Shown here piece after piece: positions 38,869-47,746 of a stretch of DNA of 64,000 bases (position 1 is the first letter of the stretch; each line of letters opens with the position of its first letter). Both the position numbers and the translations under genes were made by a program. The notes below the pieces were generated by a model. It saw nothing but the letters and a program-made list of their open reading frames with translations, was not told where the DNA came from and did not search any database. Origin of the DNA: Rickettsia typhi (GTDB taxonomy: Bacteria; Pseudomonadota; Alphaproteobacteria; Rickettsiales; UBA1997); assembly GCA_945862535.1 (NCBI GenBank), contig CAMAYG010000003.1, positions 57,413 through 121,412 of the forward strand, in the 5' to 3' direction.

Positions 38869-39681
38869 TTGCTAAATTTATTAGTCCTTACGGGCTGGGG
38901 TCAAAAAACAGATTCTTTAAAAATAATCCTGTCTCGAGAGCTAAATGAAAAAACATCGATACATTTTTTTGATTACAGCCCGTTTAGAAGCTTTGAAGAC
39001 CTTTCTTGTGCCTTACTTTCTTTTGCGAAGCAGTATCATATCGAAGATTTTCAATATTGTTGCGGTTGGAGTTTGGGTGCCCAGCTATTACTTCGTTTAA
39101 CAAGCGATGGTATTATCAAACCAAGAAAAATAATAGTTTTAGCTCCGCCTTTTCAACTGGCAACAAAAGTTATTCCAATAAGCTTTATTTCAAAAATACC
39201 CAATCTCGATACTTCCCCATTAGAAGATTATGTAACAAATAATCAAGACATATGTATTGGCGATACTAAGATTAAGGCGGCAATGTCCGTCTTGCAATTC
39301 TCTCGTTTTTATGCTAATTTTGTTAATTCGCCAGATTCTACGGTGAAAACTTTTGCTGTATTGAATTCTTTAAACGATAGAAATAAAGACTTAATCATTG
39401 AGGGTTTAGACTTAGACTTTGATAAATTGCCATCTTGGAGATTTTGGCTAGAGTATTTAGCATCTAATTCTTGTGCTAATATTTCTATTTCTGCCGATGT
39501 TAAAGTGGTGATATTTCAAGGTGTTGGCGATATGGTGGTTCATTTTTCTCAAGCCGAGCTATTCCGAGATAGAATAGAAAATTTAGAAATTCAGTATTTA
39601 AAAGAATGCGGTCATGCCCCGCACCTTAGCTACACAACACTTATTAGTAATTTTATAGATAATGAATTTAGTATTGGTTAA
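38869..39681 (+). CDS. alpha/beta hydrolase, BioH/BioG-like
   Basis: A 270-residue hydrolase. The oxyanion segment LTGWGQ is near the N-terminus, the nucleophile elbow is GWSLGAQ, and the catalytic histidine is probably in CGHAPHL near the end. The arrangement matches pimeloyl-ACP methyl ester esterases of biotin synthesis, but no bio genes are nearby, so substrate is uncertain. The start is TTG at 38869 (an in-frame stop at 38863-38865 rules out a longer product). Its end overlaps the glycosyltransferase by 20 bp. Confidence 0.75.
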   Translation: MLNLLVLTGWGQKTDSLKIILSRELNEKTSIHFFDYSPFRSFEDLSCALLSFAKQYHIEDFQYCCGWSLGAQLLLRLTSDGIIKPRKIIVLAPPFQLATKVIPISFISKIPNLDTSPLEDYVTNNQDICIGDTKIKAAMSVLQFSRFYANFVNSPDSTVKTFAVLNSLNDRNKDLIIEGLDLDFDKLPSWRFWLEYLASNSCANISISADVKVVIFQGVGDMVVHFSQAELFRDRIENLEIQYLKECGHAPHLSYTTLISNFIDNEFSIG

Positions 39682-40594
39682 CAGAAAGGAAGAGCAAATT
39701 GCAGATTCTAGAGTGACTATTATTGTTGTTACTTTCAATAGTGAAAAAGTTATCATCAAGTCTTTATCTAGGCTGGATTCTACCAAATATCAAATTATTG
39801 TCGTCGATAACGGCAGTAGTGATTGTTGTTGCAGATTGGCAAAAGAGCATTTTCCAAATATAAAACTGTTAGAATTGGGTAGAAATATTGGCTACGGAAG
39901 GGCTAATAATGTTGCTTTAAGAGCGGTTAAAACGGAGTTTGCTATTATTCTCAATCCAGATGCTTTGATTGATGGTGATAATATCGAGTTACTTGTAAAG
40001 GCAATGGATTGCGATAATAACATAGCAATATCGGCACCTTTATTGCTAGATGGCGATGGTAGTGGCAATTTCTTTGATGTCTCTAAAAATAAGGCAGAAA
40101 AAATCTTAAGAAATAATTTGATTGCTGAAAAGGAAGATTTTTATGTGGTAAAATATTTAATTGGTGCGGTTTTGTGCCTCAGAATGTCGGTGTTTCGCCA
40201 AATTGGCTTTTTTAACGAAAAAATATTTCTTTATTATGAGGATGATGAAATTACTTGGAGAGCGATAAAATATGGCTATAATGCGGTAATATTAAAAAAT
40301 GCCGTGGCTTTTCATTTAGGTAGCGGGTCCTCAGGTTCTAGTTTAAGATTTTTATATAAAAGATTCTGGCATCGTGCATTTTCTAAATTTTGCTGGAAAG
40401 CCGAAAGGAAAGGGTTAAAACTAGCAAAAATCTCTGCCTATAAACTACTTATAATGTTTTTAATAAAATTCTTACTTAATCTGGCTTTTTTTAGAATTAA
40501 GAAAGCGGTAGAGTTTTTGGCTAGCGCCTCTGGAACATTTGCTTTTTTATTAGGGAAGGGAGCTTTTGATAAAAATGATAACCCTCGCGGCTAG
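39662..40594 (+). CDS. family 2 glycosyltransferase, rhamnosyltransferase-like
   Basis: A 310-residue GT2 enzyme likely to act on surface polysaccharide at the inner face of the membrane. TIIVVTFNSEKVI opens the GT-A fold, with VVDNGSSD and NPDALIDG (DxD-like) following, and YYEDDEITWRAIKYGY matches the acceptor-site segment of rhamnosyltransferases. The C-terminus has a hydrophobic, membrane-associating helix (LLIMFLIKFLLNLAF). It overlaps the hydrolase start-to-end and is probably co-transcribed. Confidence 0.85.
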   Translation: MNLVLVNRKEEQIADSRVTIIVVTFNSEKVIIKSLSRLDSTKYQIIVVDNGSSDCCCRLAKEHFPNIKLLELGRNIGYGRANNVALRAVKTEFAIILNPDALIDGDNIELLVKAMDCDNNIAISAPLLLDGDGSGNFFDVSKNKAEKILRNNLIAEKEDFYVVKYLIGAVLCLRMSVFRQIGFFNEKIFLYYEDDEITWRAIKYGYNAVILKNAVAFHLGSGSSGSSLRFLYKRFWHRAFSKFCWKAERKGLKLAKISAYKLLIMFLIKFLLNLAFFRIKKAVEFLASASGTFAFLLGKGAFDKNDNPRG

Positions 40595-40663
40595 TCATTT
40601 ATAGATATTTAAGGAGCTATATTATACTATTTTCACTAACTAACAGCACTTTATGAAAAATTT

Positions 40664-41320
40664 TTATTTTCCAGTAGTTATTTTTTGAAAATAACGGCAC
40701 AAATGTGAAATTTTACAAATTTCACATTGAGGTTTCCTTGCTTTGCAACAATATCTTCCGTGTAAAATCATTAAATGATGAGCTTCGACCTTAAATTTGT
40801 TGATAATATTTTTATTTAACTCTTTTTCGACGGCAATAAAGTTACTAGCTCCACTGCCTCGATAATTTTTTACCAATCCTAAGCGATTAGAAACCCGAAA
40901 AACATGAGTATCTACCGCAATAATCGGCATTTTATAGACACAATTTAAATAAACTCCCGCTGTTTTTCTGCCAACCCCCGGCAATTTACATAATTCTTCG
41001 AATTTACTAGGAATTTCTTCATTAAGACTTTCTATCAAAATGCTTGATAGCTTGATAATATTGCTAGCTTTGCCGTTATAAAGACCAAGAATTTTAATAT
41101 ATGATTTTAGATTATCTATTCCTAGTTGTAGAATTGCTTTTGGCGAATCTGCAACCAAAAACAACTTCTCCGTAGCTTTATTTACCATAATGTCAGTGCT
41201 TTGAGCAGACAGAATAATTGCCACCAATAGGCAGAAATTATTAGGATAGTTAAGTTCGGTTTTTGGATTTGGGTATTGTGTCGCCAGAATCGTAAAAATC
41301 TCTTCTTGGTATTTTGCCAT
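40664..41320 (-). CDS. nth: endonuclease III
   Basis: Nth removes oxidised pyrimidines and nicks the AP site. The helix-hairpin-helix LPGVGRKTAGVYL carries the catalytic lysine, and VDTHVFRVSNRLGL carries the catalytic aspartate. The C-terminal [4Fe-4S] loop C-x6-C-x2-C-x5-C is intact (CKARKPQCEICKISHLC). The 218-residue length is standard. Only 3 bp separate it from lptD, so it is the last gene of the yajC-secD-lptD-nth run. Confidence 0.97.
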   Translation of the reverse strand: MAKYQEEIFTILATQYPNPKTELNYPNNFCLLVAIILSAQSTDIMVNKATEKLFLVADSPKAILQLGIDNLKSYIKILGLYNGKASNIIKLSSILIESLNEEIPSKFEELCKLPGVGRKTAGVYLNCVYKMPIIAVDTHVFRVSNRLGLVKNYRGSGASNFIAVEKELNKNIINKFKVEAHHLMILHGRYCCKARKPQCEICKISHLCRYFQKITTGK

Positions 41321-41323
41321 TTT

Positions 41324-43501
41324 TTAAAGATTTTTAATTGCGATACTGAAATTAATTGAGGTTTGTGGCTTTAGTAAAGAGCTTTGATGGTTCTGGTTAA
41401 TTGCAATTCCCGATTCTACACAGCAACCAGAATAGTTAATACTAATTCCACGATTTATATTTCTTCCGATATCCATATCTCTCCTTATGATAAAGCCAAT
41501 ATTAATCTTTTTACTAATTTTTACATTACTATTGACTGATGCCTGATTTGCCCTAAAACTGTTGTTGTTGTTTTGATCTATTTTTAGGTAAGTAGCATTG
41601 AATGTTAAATTCTTTAATTGTGAGTTTATTATTAGTTCGTTAATGTCGTTTTTGTAATTAGATTCATTTAATTGAAAATTGTAATTAATGTCGAATAAAG
41701 AGTTCTTGTAATAGGTTTCGCCAATAATATTAGAAGTGCTGGCATTGAAGCCTCTAATTAGAATATCTTGGTTATTATTATTTTTTCTTATTGCCTGACC
41801 TAGGGTTATGCGATATTGATGACTGTTATGAAAAACTGAAGATCTTAAGGCATAGTTAATCCTTTGTCCAACTTCATTTCTATCTAGCCCGTAGACTCTG
41901 TCGTTGACAAAAAGATTATTAACGGTTAATTCGGAATTTATGCTATCTTGATTTGGCAAAGAGCTTAAATCTTTCTTGCTACTGCTCGATAATATGCTCG
42001 CCATTGGCTCTATTCTTATGGTGCTACCTTTATGGTTTTTGACTAGAGGCAAATGCCAGTAGATCGAAGATTCTGGGCGGTAATTTTGGTATTGTTGATT
42101 TTGACCCTTATCGACAGATTGTTGATAGACATCGCCTTGAATCTTGCCGCTAAAGTTAAAAATGTTTCCGTAGATATTTGCTGGCAATTCTAGTTTTGGA
42201 GTTAGTGATAAATGTTGATAATCCTGATATTTATTGCTTAAGTTGGCATATGTAGTCTCTAAGGATAATGTTTCGCGGTTTAACAATAGGCCATGTCTTT
42301 CGAAATAAGATTTGACAATTGGTAAAACGTTGTAATTTCCTAAGCTGTTTTGATTATCGAAGTTTTCAAGTTCTTGAATTCGCACTAGCTTTGCTGAATG
42401 ATATTCGTTATCTTTGATGTTATCAATATTGAAATATGATGTATTGTAGTTTAGGTAGTTAAAATAATAGTCGCGAAGGTAGTTTGCATCGGATAGCTCT
42501 TTAATATTAAAATCTAGAGCAGTGTTTTTAGTGAATTGAAAATTACCACTACTGGCAATATTCCACCTTATTTGGCTATTGGTTCTGGTTATTACTGTAA
42601 GATCGTTATTGTCTTTAACCTTATTATTAGCAACCTCGCCATTAATTTTATATAAGCCGTAGTTTGTAAAATGTCTAAATTCATTATTTAATATTAACTG
42701 ATTACCAAATGGGTAAAAAATTGGGCTTGTTGTAAGGTCGTAGTTTTTTGCCAAGTTAAAGTAATATGGAACATTGAAACCTAAGCCGAATCTACTATTT
42801 CTTAAATATGATGGAGTTAAGAAGCCACTTGTTTTTTTGTTTGGTGGCAGTGGTATGGTTAATTTTGGCAAATATAATAAAGGTGTGTCATAAATTTTTA
42901 TAACTACATTGTCGAATTTTGCCGTTGATTTTAACTGATTTACCAATAGTTTTTTTGCTGAAATCGTTATAAAATCCTTCTCTTTGCTCTCGATTCTTTT
43001 ACTGTTATCTATTGCGGGGTTTGGGCATATTGAAAAAAAGCCACTCTCTAATAGTAGTAGGTTTTTATTGATTTTTTGACCTTTTTGCGAAGAAATATAG
43101 GAGCCGTTATTAAGTATCATCTGGATATTTTCAAAGTCGCCTTTTTGAAAACTGTTGTTAATTCTGATGTTTTTGGCAAATAAATTGCCGATTTCAACAT
43201 TTTTTAGCAATATATTGTCTTGTGCCGTGATGATTTTAGTGTTTTGGTTGAAAATAATTTTATCGGAATATAATTTACCAATGTTATAGGTTATTTCTGC
43301 TTTGCCAGTTGCGGTTATTGTGGATAACTCGTTGTTAAATACTATATCATCTGCTTCGATTTTGATTGATGATTTTTTATTATGGTCTTTGTTTTCTGGG
43401 TTGTTGCTACTTAATGCTTCTGTTGTTGCAATCGTTATAGATAGTAGGAGTAATATTGCTAAATTATTAAGGTAAAATAAAAAAGCATATAATCGAGACA
43501 T
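41324..43501 (-). CDS. lptD: LPS-assembly protein LptD
   Basis: LptD is the outer-membrane beta-barrel that inserts lipopolysaccharide into the outer leaflet. The 725-residue product has a signal peptide (LAILLLLSITIATTEA), then an OstA-like jellyroll (IKIEADDIVFNNELSTITATGKAEI) and a long beta-rich barrel. PPNKKTSGFLTPSYLRNSRFGLG is the conserved junction between the two, split here to mark only its PPNKKTSGFLTPS part. Its presence means the cell has LPS or a related glycolipid, which some Rickettsiales have lost. Confidence 0.92.
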   Translation of the reverse strand: MSRLYAFLFYLNNLAILLLLSITIATTEALSSNNPENKDHNKKSSIKIEADDIVFNNELSTITATGKAEITYNIGKLYSDKIIFNQNTKIITAQDNILLKNVEIGNLFAKNIRINNSFQKGDFENIQMILNNGSYISSQKGQKINKNLLLLESGFFSICPNPAIDNSKRIESKEKDFITISAKKLLVNQLKSTAKFDNVVIKIYDTPLLYLPKLTIPLPPNKKTSGFLTPSYLRNSRFGLGFNVPYYFNLAKNYDLTTSPIFYPFGNQLILNNEFRHFTNYGLYKINGEVANNKVKDNNDLTVITRTNSQIRWNIASSGNFQFTKNTALDFNIKELSDANYLRDYYFNYLNYNTSYFNIDNIKDNEYHSAKLVRIQELENFDNQNSLGNYNVLPIVKSYFERHGLLLNRETLSLETTYANLSNKYQDYQHLSLTPKLELPANIYGNIFNFSGKIQGDVYQQSVDKGQNQQYQNYRPESSIYWHLPLVKNHKGSTIRIEPMASILSSSSKKDLSSLPNQDSINSELTVNNLFVNDRVYGLDRNEVGQRINYALRSSVFHNSHQYRITLGQAIRKNNNNQDILIRGFNASTSNIIGETYYKNSLFDINYNFQLNESNYKNDINELIINSQLKNLTFNATYLKIDQNNNNSFRANQASVNSNVKISKKINIGFIIRRDMDIGRNINRGISINYSGCCVESGIAINQNHQSSLLKPQTSINFSIAIKNL

Positions 43502-43548
43502 TATTAAATTTAAGTTTTCTTGATTACGGAGAATGTTGTTTTGCTAAA

Positions 43549-45111
43549 TTATTTGGCTAGCTTTTTTAACCTTGATGAATTTTTTAAATAGATAGCACTA
43601 AGCATTCTTGTTAGCAATATTGAAGAGAACATTGAGGTTAAGATTCCTATTGAGAGTGTAACTGCAAATCCTTTAACGGCACCACTGCCGAATAAATATA
43701 AGAAAAAAGCCACGATTAAGGTTGTTATATTTGAGTCGACAATTGTTCTTAAGGCGTTGCTAAAGCCATATTCAAAGACTTTTAGTAGGTTTAGCTTGCG
43801 ATTCACTTCGTTCCTCAGTTCTTCCTTGATTCTTTCGAAGATGAGAACATTGGCATCGACAGCAATACCCATAGTTAAAACAATACCAGCTATTCCCGGT
43901 AGGGTAAGTGTTGCTCCTATTAGAGCTAGAGCGGTTATGATAGAGCAAACATTAACTATCATACCAATATTGGCTATTACTCCAAATTTACCATAGAAGA
44001 TAATCATGAATATCGCAACAAATATTACCCCAGCAATTGCTGCCATGGTGCCACTTTTAATCGAATCTGCACCTAAAGAAGGACCAACTATTTTTTCCTC
44101 GACTATTTCTAGTGGTGCAGGCAGTGCCCCGGCTCGCAATAATAAGGATATTTCGTTAACTTCTAGTGAAGTGAAAGAGCCAGTAATAACCCCAGAGCCC
44201 TGATTGATAACGGTATTAATTCTTGGTGCGGTAATTATTTGGTTGTCGAGCACTATAGCAAAAATTCTGCCAATATTGTCTTTGGTTATTTGGGCAAATT
44301 TTCTTGCCCCGATGTTGTTAAATTTAAAGGAAACAGCTGGAGCTCCTTCGAAATAGGTCGGTTGTGCATCTACGAGTAAATCTCCACTCAATATTACTTG
44401 TTTTTCTATTATAATTTGATTACCGCTTTGATCGGTTAGCTTCTCTTCATTTGTTGAGATATTTTGTTTTTCGCTAACAAAATGGAAGGTCATTTTTGCT
44501 GTTTTCCCAATAGCATTTTTTAATTCTTGATTGCTGTTTACTGCATTATATTTACCTTCGCCTTCGTAATGAGGGACTTGCAGTAATATGTAGTGATCTC
44601 CTTGTGCATGAATTATTGGCTCTTTAGTGCCGTTCTCATCGATTCTTCTGCGAAGAATTTCCGATGATTGTTGGATTAGTTTGTTTTTGATTTTGATAAT
44701 TTGGCTATCACTAAAATAGATAATTATATTTTGGTTCTGCTCTTCTATTTCTAGGTTGCTGTTAATGGACTTAACGATATTTTTTATTTCTTTAAGATCT
44801 TTTGGGTCGAGACTTTTAATGGCGATTTGATTTTTGCTGGTAATGATTGGGCTGGCCTTGATGATTTTTTGCCTCAATTCGTTTTTTAACTCTTCTTGAA
44901 TATTTGCGATTTGCTCTTTTAGGTGGTAGTCTGAATCTACTTTAATGAGCAGTTGCGAGCCTCCTTGTAAGTCTAGACCTAGGGAGATTTTTTTTAGTGG
45001 TAAATTAGAAAGTAAGGGGTGTTTTGGGAAAAAAGACGGCAGAGAGAACATTATTGTAAAAAGAGCTACAAAACTAATGATTAAAATTTTAGTTTTTGAA
45101 AAATTTAACAT
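43549..45111 (-). CDS. secD: protein translocase subunit SecD
   Basis: SecD assists late steps of Sec export using the proton gradient. The N-terminal helix is followed by LGLDLQGGSQLLIKVD and a large periplasmic domain. The C-terminal RND-type bundle has ALPAPLEIVEEKIVGPSLG and the IAVDANVLIFERIKEE motif. The 520-residue length is normal. secF does not follow; lptD does, 47 bp later. yajC lies 49 bp upstream, the usual partner. Confidence 0.97.
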   Translation of the reverse strand: MLNFSKTKILIISFVALFTIMFSLPSFFPKHPLLSNLPLKKISLGLDLQGGSQLLIKVDSDYHLKEQIANIQEELKNELRQKIIKASPIITSKNQIAIKSLDPKDLKEIKNIVKSINSNLEIEEQNQNIIIYFSDSQIIKIKNKLIQQSSEILRRRIDENGTKEPIIHAQGDHYILLQVPHYEGEGKYNAVNSNQELKNAIGKTAKMTFHFVSEKQNISTNEEKLTDQSGNQIIIEKQVILSGDLLVDAQPTYFEGAPAVSFKFNNIGARKFAQITKDNIGRIFAIVLDNQIITAPRINTVINQGSGVITGSFTSLEVNEISLLLRAGALPAPLEIVEEKIVGPSLGADSIKSGTMAAIAGVIFVAIFMIIFYGKFGVIANIGMIVNVCSIITALALIGATLTLPGIAGIVLTMGIAVDANVLIFERIKEELRNEVNRKLNLLKVFEYGFSNALRTIVDSNITTLIVAFFLYLFGSGAVKGFAVTLSIGILTSMFSSILLTRMLSAIYLKNSSRLKKLAK

Positions 45112-45160
45112 TTTTAAATGGATTTATAGGTAGAAGTTACTGCATTATTTAACATGTGAG

Positions 45161-45616
45161 CTACTTATTATTTTTTGCCTTTTTGCTGATTTTCTGAGGT
45201 TTTAGAGCCTTTTTTTCTAAGTTTAGGTTGTTGATTATTGCACTTTTTAATATTGTTATTTTTACATCGTCGGCAATTTTTAACTCGATGAAGTCTTCTT
45301 TAGAGCCTTCTTGATTGATTTTTACCGCAGTTACAACCCCAACTATTCCAGAATTTGTGATAACTTTTTCCCCAACTTTTGTTTGATTTACTAGTTCCTG
45401 ATGGTCTTTTTGCTTTTTAATACTTGGTCTTATTACCAGAAGATAGAATATTATAAATACAGCAATCATTGGAAAAAAGCTAACTATATCGAAGCTTTTA
45501 TTTTGAGATTTTATTGTATTTTCTTTGTTTACCACTACTTCTTTACTTGTCGTTAATGATGTAGTGTTTTCTTGAGCTTTTACCTCGTTGATAAAAAGTA
45601 AATTATTAGCAAGCAT
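45161..45616 (-). CDS. yajC: preprotein translocase subunit YajC
   Basis: YajC associates with SecDF in the inner membrane. The core is FFPMIAVFIIFYLLVIRPSI followed by KKQKDHQELVNQ, then VITNSGIVGVVTAV, all standard. There is an N-terminal extension with a weak hydrophobic start (MLANNLLFINEVKAQE) that could be a signal sequence, giving 151 residues compared with about 110 in E. coli. It begins the yajC-secD-lptD-nth group. Confidence 0.95.
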   Translation of the reverse strand: MLANNLLFINEVKAQENTTSLTTSKEVVVNKENTIKSQNKSFDIVSFFPMIAVFIIFYLLVIRPSIKKQKDHQELVNQTKVGEKVITNSGIVGVVTAVKINQEGSKEDFIELKIADDVKITILKSAIINNLNLEKKALKPQKISKKAKNNK

Positions 45617-45761
45617 TTTAAATAAAGAATTATTTTTTAGAGATTGATTTGCTTTTTTAGCAGAAATATTTATTTAACTAAGTGTTTTTCCCTAGTTTGT
45701 TGTTGCTAAATTGCTTTAGAGCCTTAGATAATTAAAGCCCTATTCATTTAGGTTTTTTAGT

Positions 45762-45956
45762 TTAGCTTGATAGTTTTTGTTCTTTAAACTCTACGTGTTT
45801 TCTTACTACGGGATCGTATTTACGGAAGATCATTTTTTCTTGTTTTTGTTTTGGATTTCGTCTGGCGAGGTAGAAAAAGCCAGTTCCTGCACTGCTAACC
45901 ATTTTAAATAAGATTGAGGATCTTTTTGCTTTTGAGGTTTTTTTTGAAGAAGCCAT
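45762..45956 (-). CDS. rpmG: 50S ribosomal protein L33
   Basis: A 64-residue L33. Family signatures are LVSSAGTGFFY-like (MVSSAGTGFFYLARRNP) and the C-terminal RKYDPVVRKHVEFKEQK. Zinc-binding cysteines are absent, as in most proteobacterial L33. The start ATG is preceded by AAATAAA and no Shine-Dalgarno motif. A good promoter lies about 155 bp upstream. Confidence 0.97.
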   Translation of the reverse strand: MASSKKTSKAKRSSILFKMVSSAGTGFFYLARRNPKQKQEKMIFRKYDPVVRKHVEFKEQKLSS

Positions 45957-46109
45957 TTTATTTTGTGTTCTATTTAATAAAAGCGATAAAGTAGATTGAT
46001 CGTTAGAAACAGATAATTAAAATGCTTTATTTTAGTAAGTGTTTCTAATGATTGTGCCTGAATTTGTGATTTTCGCAATTGATTCATTGCTTAATAAAAA
46101 TTTTAACAA

Positions 46110-46137
46110 AGAATAGGCTTGATATTTTTTTAGTCAA
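46110..46137 (-). promoter_or_regulatory. rpmG promoter
   Basis: On the minus strand TTGACT (46132-46137) and TATTCT (46110-46115) are separated by 16 bp of A-rich DNA. This is the best sigma-70-like match in the window and points toward rpmG, implying a leader of about 150 bases. Confidence 0.55.
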
Positions 46138-46190
46138 GCACTTATTTAGAAAAATTATCTGATCGCTATTGATTTAATTAGCTATTTTAA

Positions 46191-46218
46191 TTGACATTAA
46201 AAAATAATAATAAACAAT
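46191..46218 (+). promoter_or_regulatory. candidate gltA promoter
   Basis: A perfect TTGACA (46191-46196) is followed 16 bp later by AACAAT (46213-46218, four of six). It lies about 165 bp before gltA. The 425-bp gap 45957-46381 otherwise holds only the divergent rpmG promoter; no RNA gene was seen. Confidence 0.3.
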
Positions 46219-46381
46219 TTCTAGATTTATTGCAGTTATTATATATAGGTTGTTTAGCTTTGTTTTAGATGCTGAAAATCGATTTATATAACGATTACAC
46301 GGCAAATATTTTGCAGAAATTTTAACATATTTTTCGGTTTTGTAATATTTTTCAACAATCACTCAAAAAGTCAAAAAAGCT

Positions 46382-47701
46382 ATGAATCAAGATCCTCTAA
46401 ACAATAGTTATCATAAAAATTTTGCCACTCTAGAACTGCCCGATGGTAAGAAAATTAACCTTCCAATTCAAAAAGCCTCAGTTGGTCAGGATGTTATCGA
46501 TATAACTAATCTTTACAAAGAAACGGGAATGTTTACTTACGATCCGGGTTTCTTATCTACCGCTTCTTGCGAATCTAGAATTACTTTTATTGATGGCGAT
46601 GCTGGTTTATTACAGCATTCTGGCTATTCAATAGAAGAGTTGGCGAATCATAGTGAATATCTGGAGGTGGCTTATTTATTGTTAAATAGGCAGTTGCCAA
46701 ACATTACTCAATATCAAGAATTTAAAAATAAAATCAAAGCCCAGATGTTGGTTCATGAACAGCTAACGGTTCTTTATCGTGGCTTTCCTAGAAAGGCTCA
46801 TCCAATGGCAATTATGGTTGGTGCCGTTGCCTCTCTTTCTGCTTTTTATCACGAAAATGTTGATGTTAGACAAGAGCAAGGTCGTTTTGATGTTGCTTAC
46901 AAAATTATCGCGAAAATGCCAACTTTGGCTGCGATGGCCTATAAATATTCGATTGGCGAGCCAATAATATACCCAAGTCACGATCTTGGTTTCGCGGAAA
47001 ACTTCTTACATATGCTTTTTGCCAAACCGACCCATAAAATTAAAATTAGCCCAACAATTTCTAAAGCGATGGAGATGATATTCATTCTTCATGCCGATCA
47101 TGAGCAAAATGCCTCTACTTCAACGGTTAGGCTTGCTGGTTCTTCTGGCGCCAACCCTTTTGCCTGTATTGGTGCTGGCATTTCTTCGCTTTGGGGGCCT
47201 GCGCATGGCGGAGCAAATGAGGAAGTGATTGAAATGTTGCAGGAAATTGGCACTAAAGATAGAATACCGGAATATATCAAGAAAGCAAAAGACAAAAACG
47301 ATCCATTCAGATTAATGGGCTTTGGGCATAGGGTTTATAAAAACTACGATCCTCGTGCTGCGGTTTTAAAAAATGCTTGCGACCAAGTTCTGGAAGAGCT
47401 TGGGGTAAAAAACGATCCTCTTCTTAATATTGCAGTCGAGCTAGAAAAAATCGCTTTAAATGACGATTATTTTATCTCAAGAAAGCTTTTTCCTAATGTT
47501 GATTTTTATTCGGGCATTATTTATAAAGCCTTAGGTATTCCAACATCGTTATTTACAGTAATTTTTGCCGTTGCCCGTTCTGCTGGTTGGATTTCTCAAT
47601 GGAAAGAGATGATAGAAGACCCTTGTTTTAGAATAGGCAGACCAAGGCAACTCTACAAAGGAGAGACCGCCAGATCATATGTTTCAATAGACAACAGATA
47701 A
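46382..47701 (+). CDS. gltA: citrate synthase
   Basis: GltA condenses oxaloacetate and acetyl-CoA at the entry to the TCA cycle. The 439-residue type II enzyme shows [14 protein letters not shown] near the N-terminus, [15 protein letters not shown] with an active histidine, [25 protein letters not shown], and [15 protein letters not shown]. The NADH-sensitive Gram-negative layout is evident from the N-terminal domain. It is followed 45 bp later by the VirB4 gene. Confidence 0.98.
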   Translation: MNQDPLNNSYHKNFATLELPDGKKINLPIQKASVGQDVIDITNLYKETGMFTYDPGFLSTASCESRITFIDGDAGLLQHSGYSIEELANHSEYLEVAYLLLNRQLPNITQYQEFKNKIKAQMLVHEQLTVLYRGFPRKAHPMAIMVGAVASLSAFYHENVDVRQEQGRFDVAYKIIAKMPTLAAMAYKYSIGEPIIYPSHDLGFAENFLHMLFAKPTHKIKISPTISKAMEMIFILHADHEQNASTSTVRLAGSSGANPFACIGAGISSLWGPAHGGANEEVIEMLQEIGTKDRIPEYIKKAKDKNDPFRLMGFGHRVYKNYDPRAAVLKNACDQVLEELGVKNDPLLNIAVELEKIALNDDYFISRKLFPNVDFYSGIIYKALGIPTSLFTVIFAVARSAGWISQWKEMIEDPCFRIGRPRQLYKGETARSYVSIDNR

Positions 47702-47746
47702 AATATACCTTAATTATGTCATTATCAAATAAATACTTGCTAGTTT

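Noticed and set aside
46174-46362. 62-residue minus-strand frame upstream of gltA
   Set aside because: Lies in an AT-rich promoter region, composition of random AT-rich sequence, overlaps the likely gltA control region.
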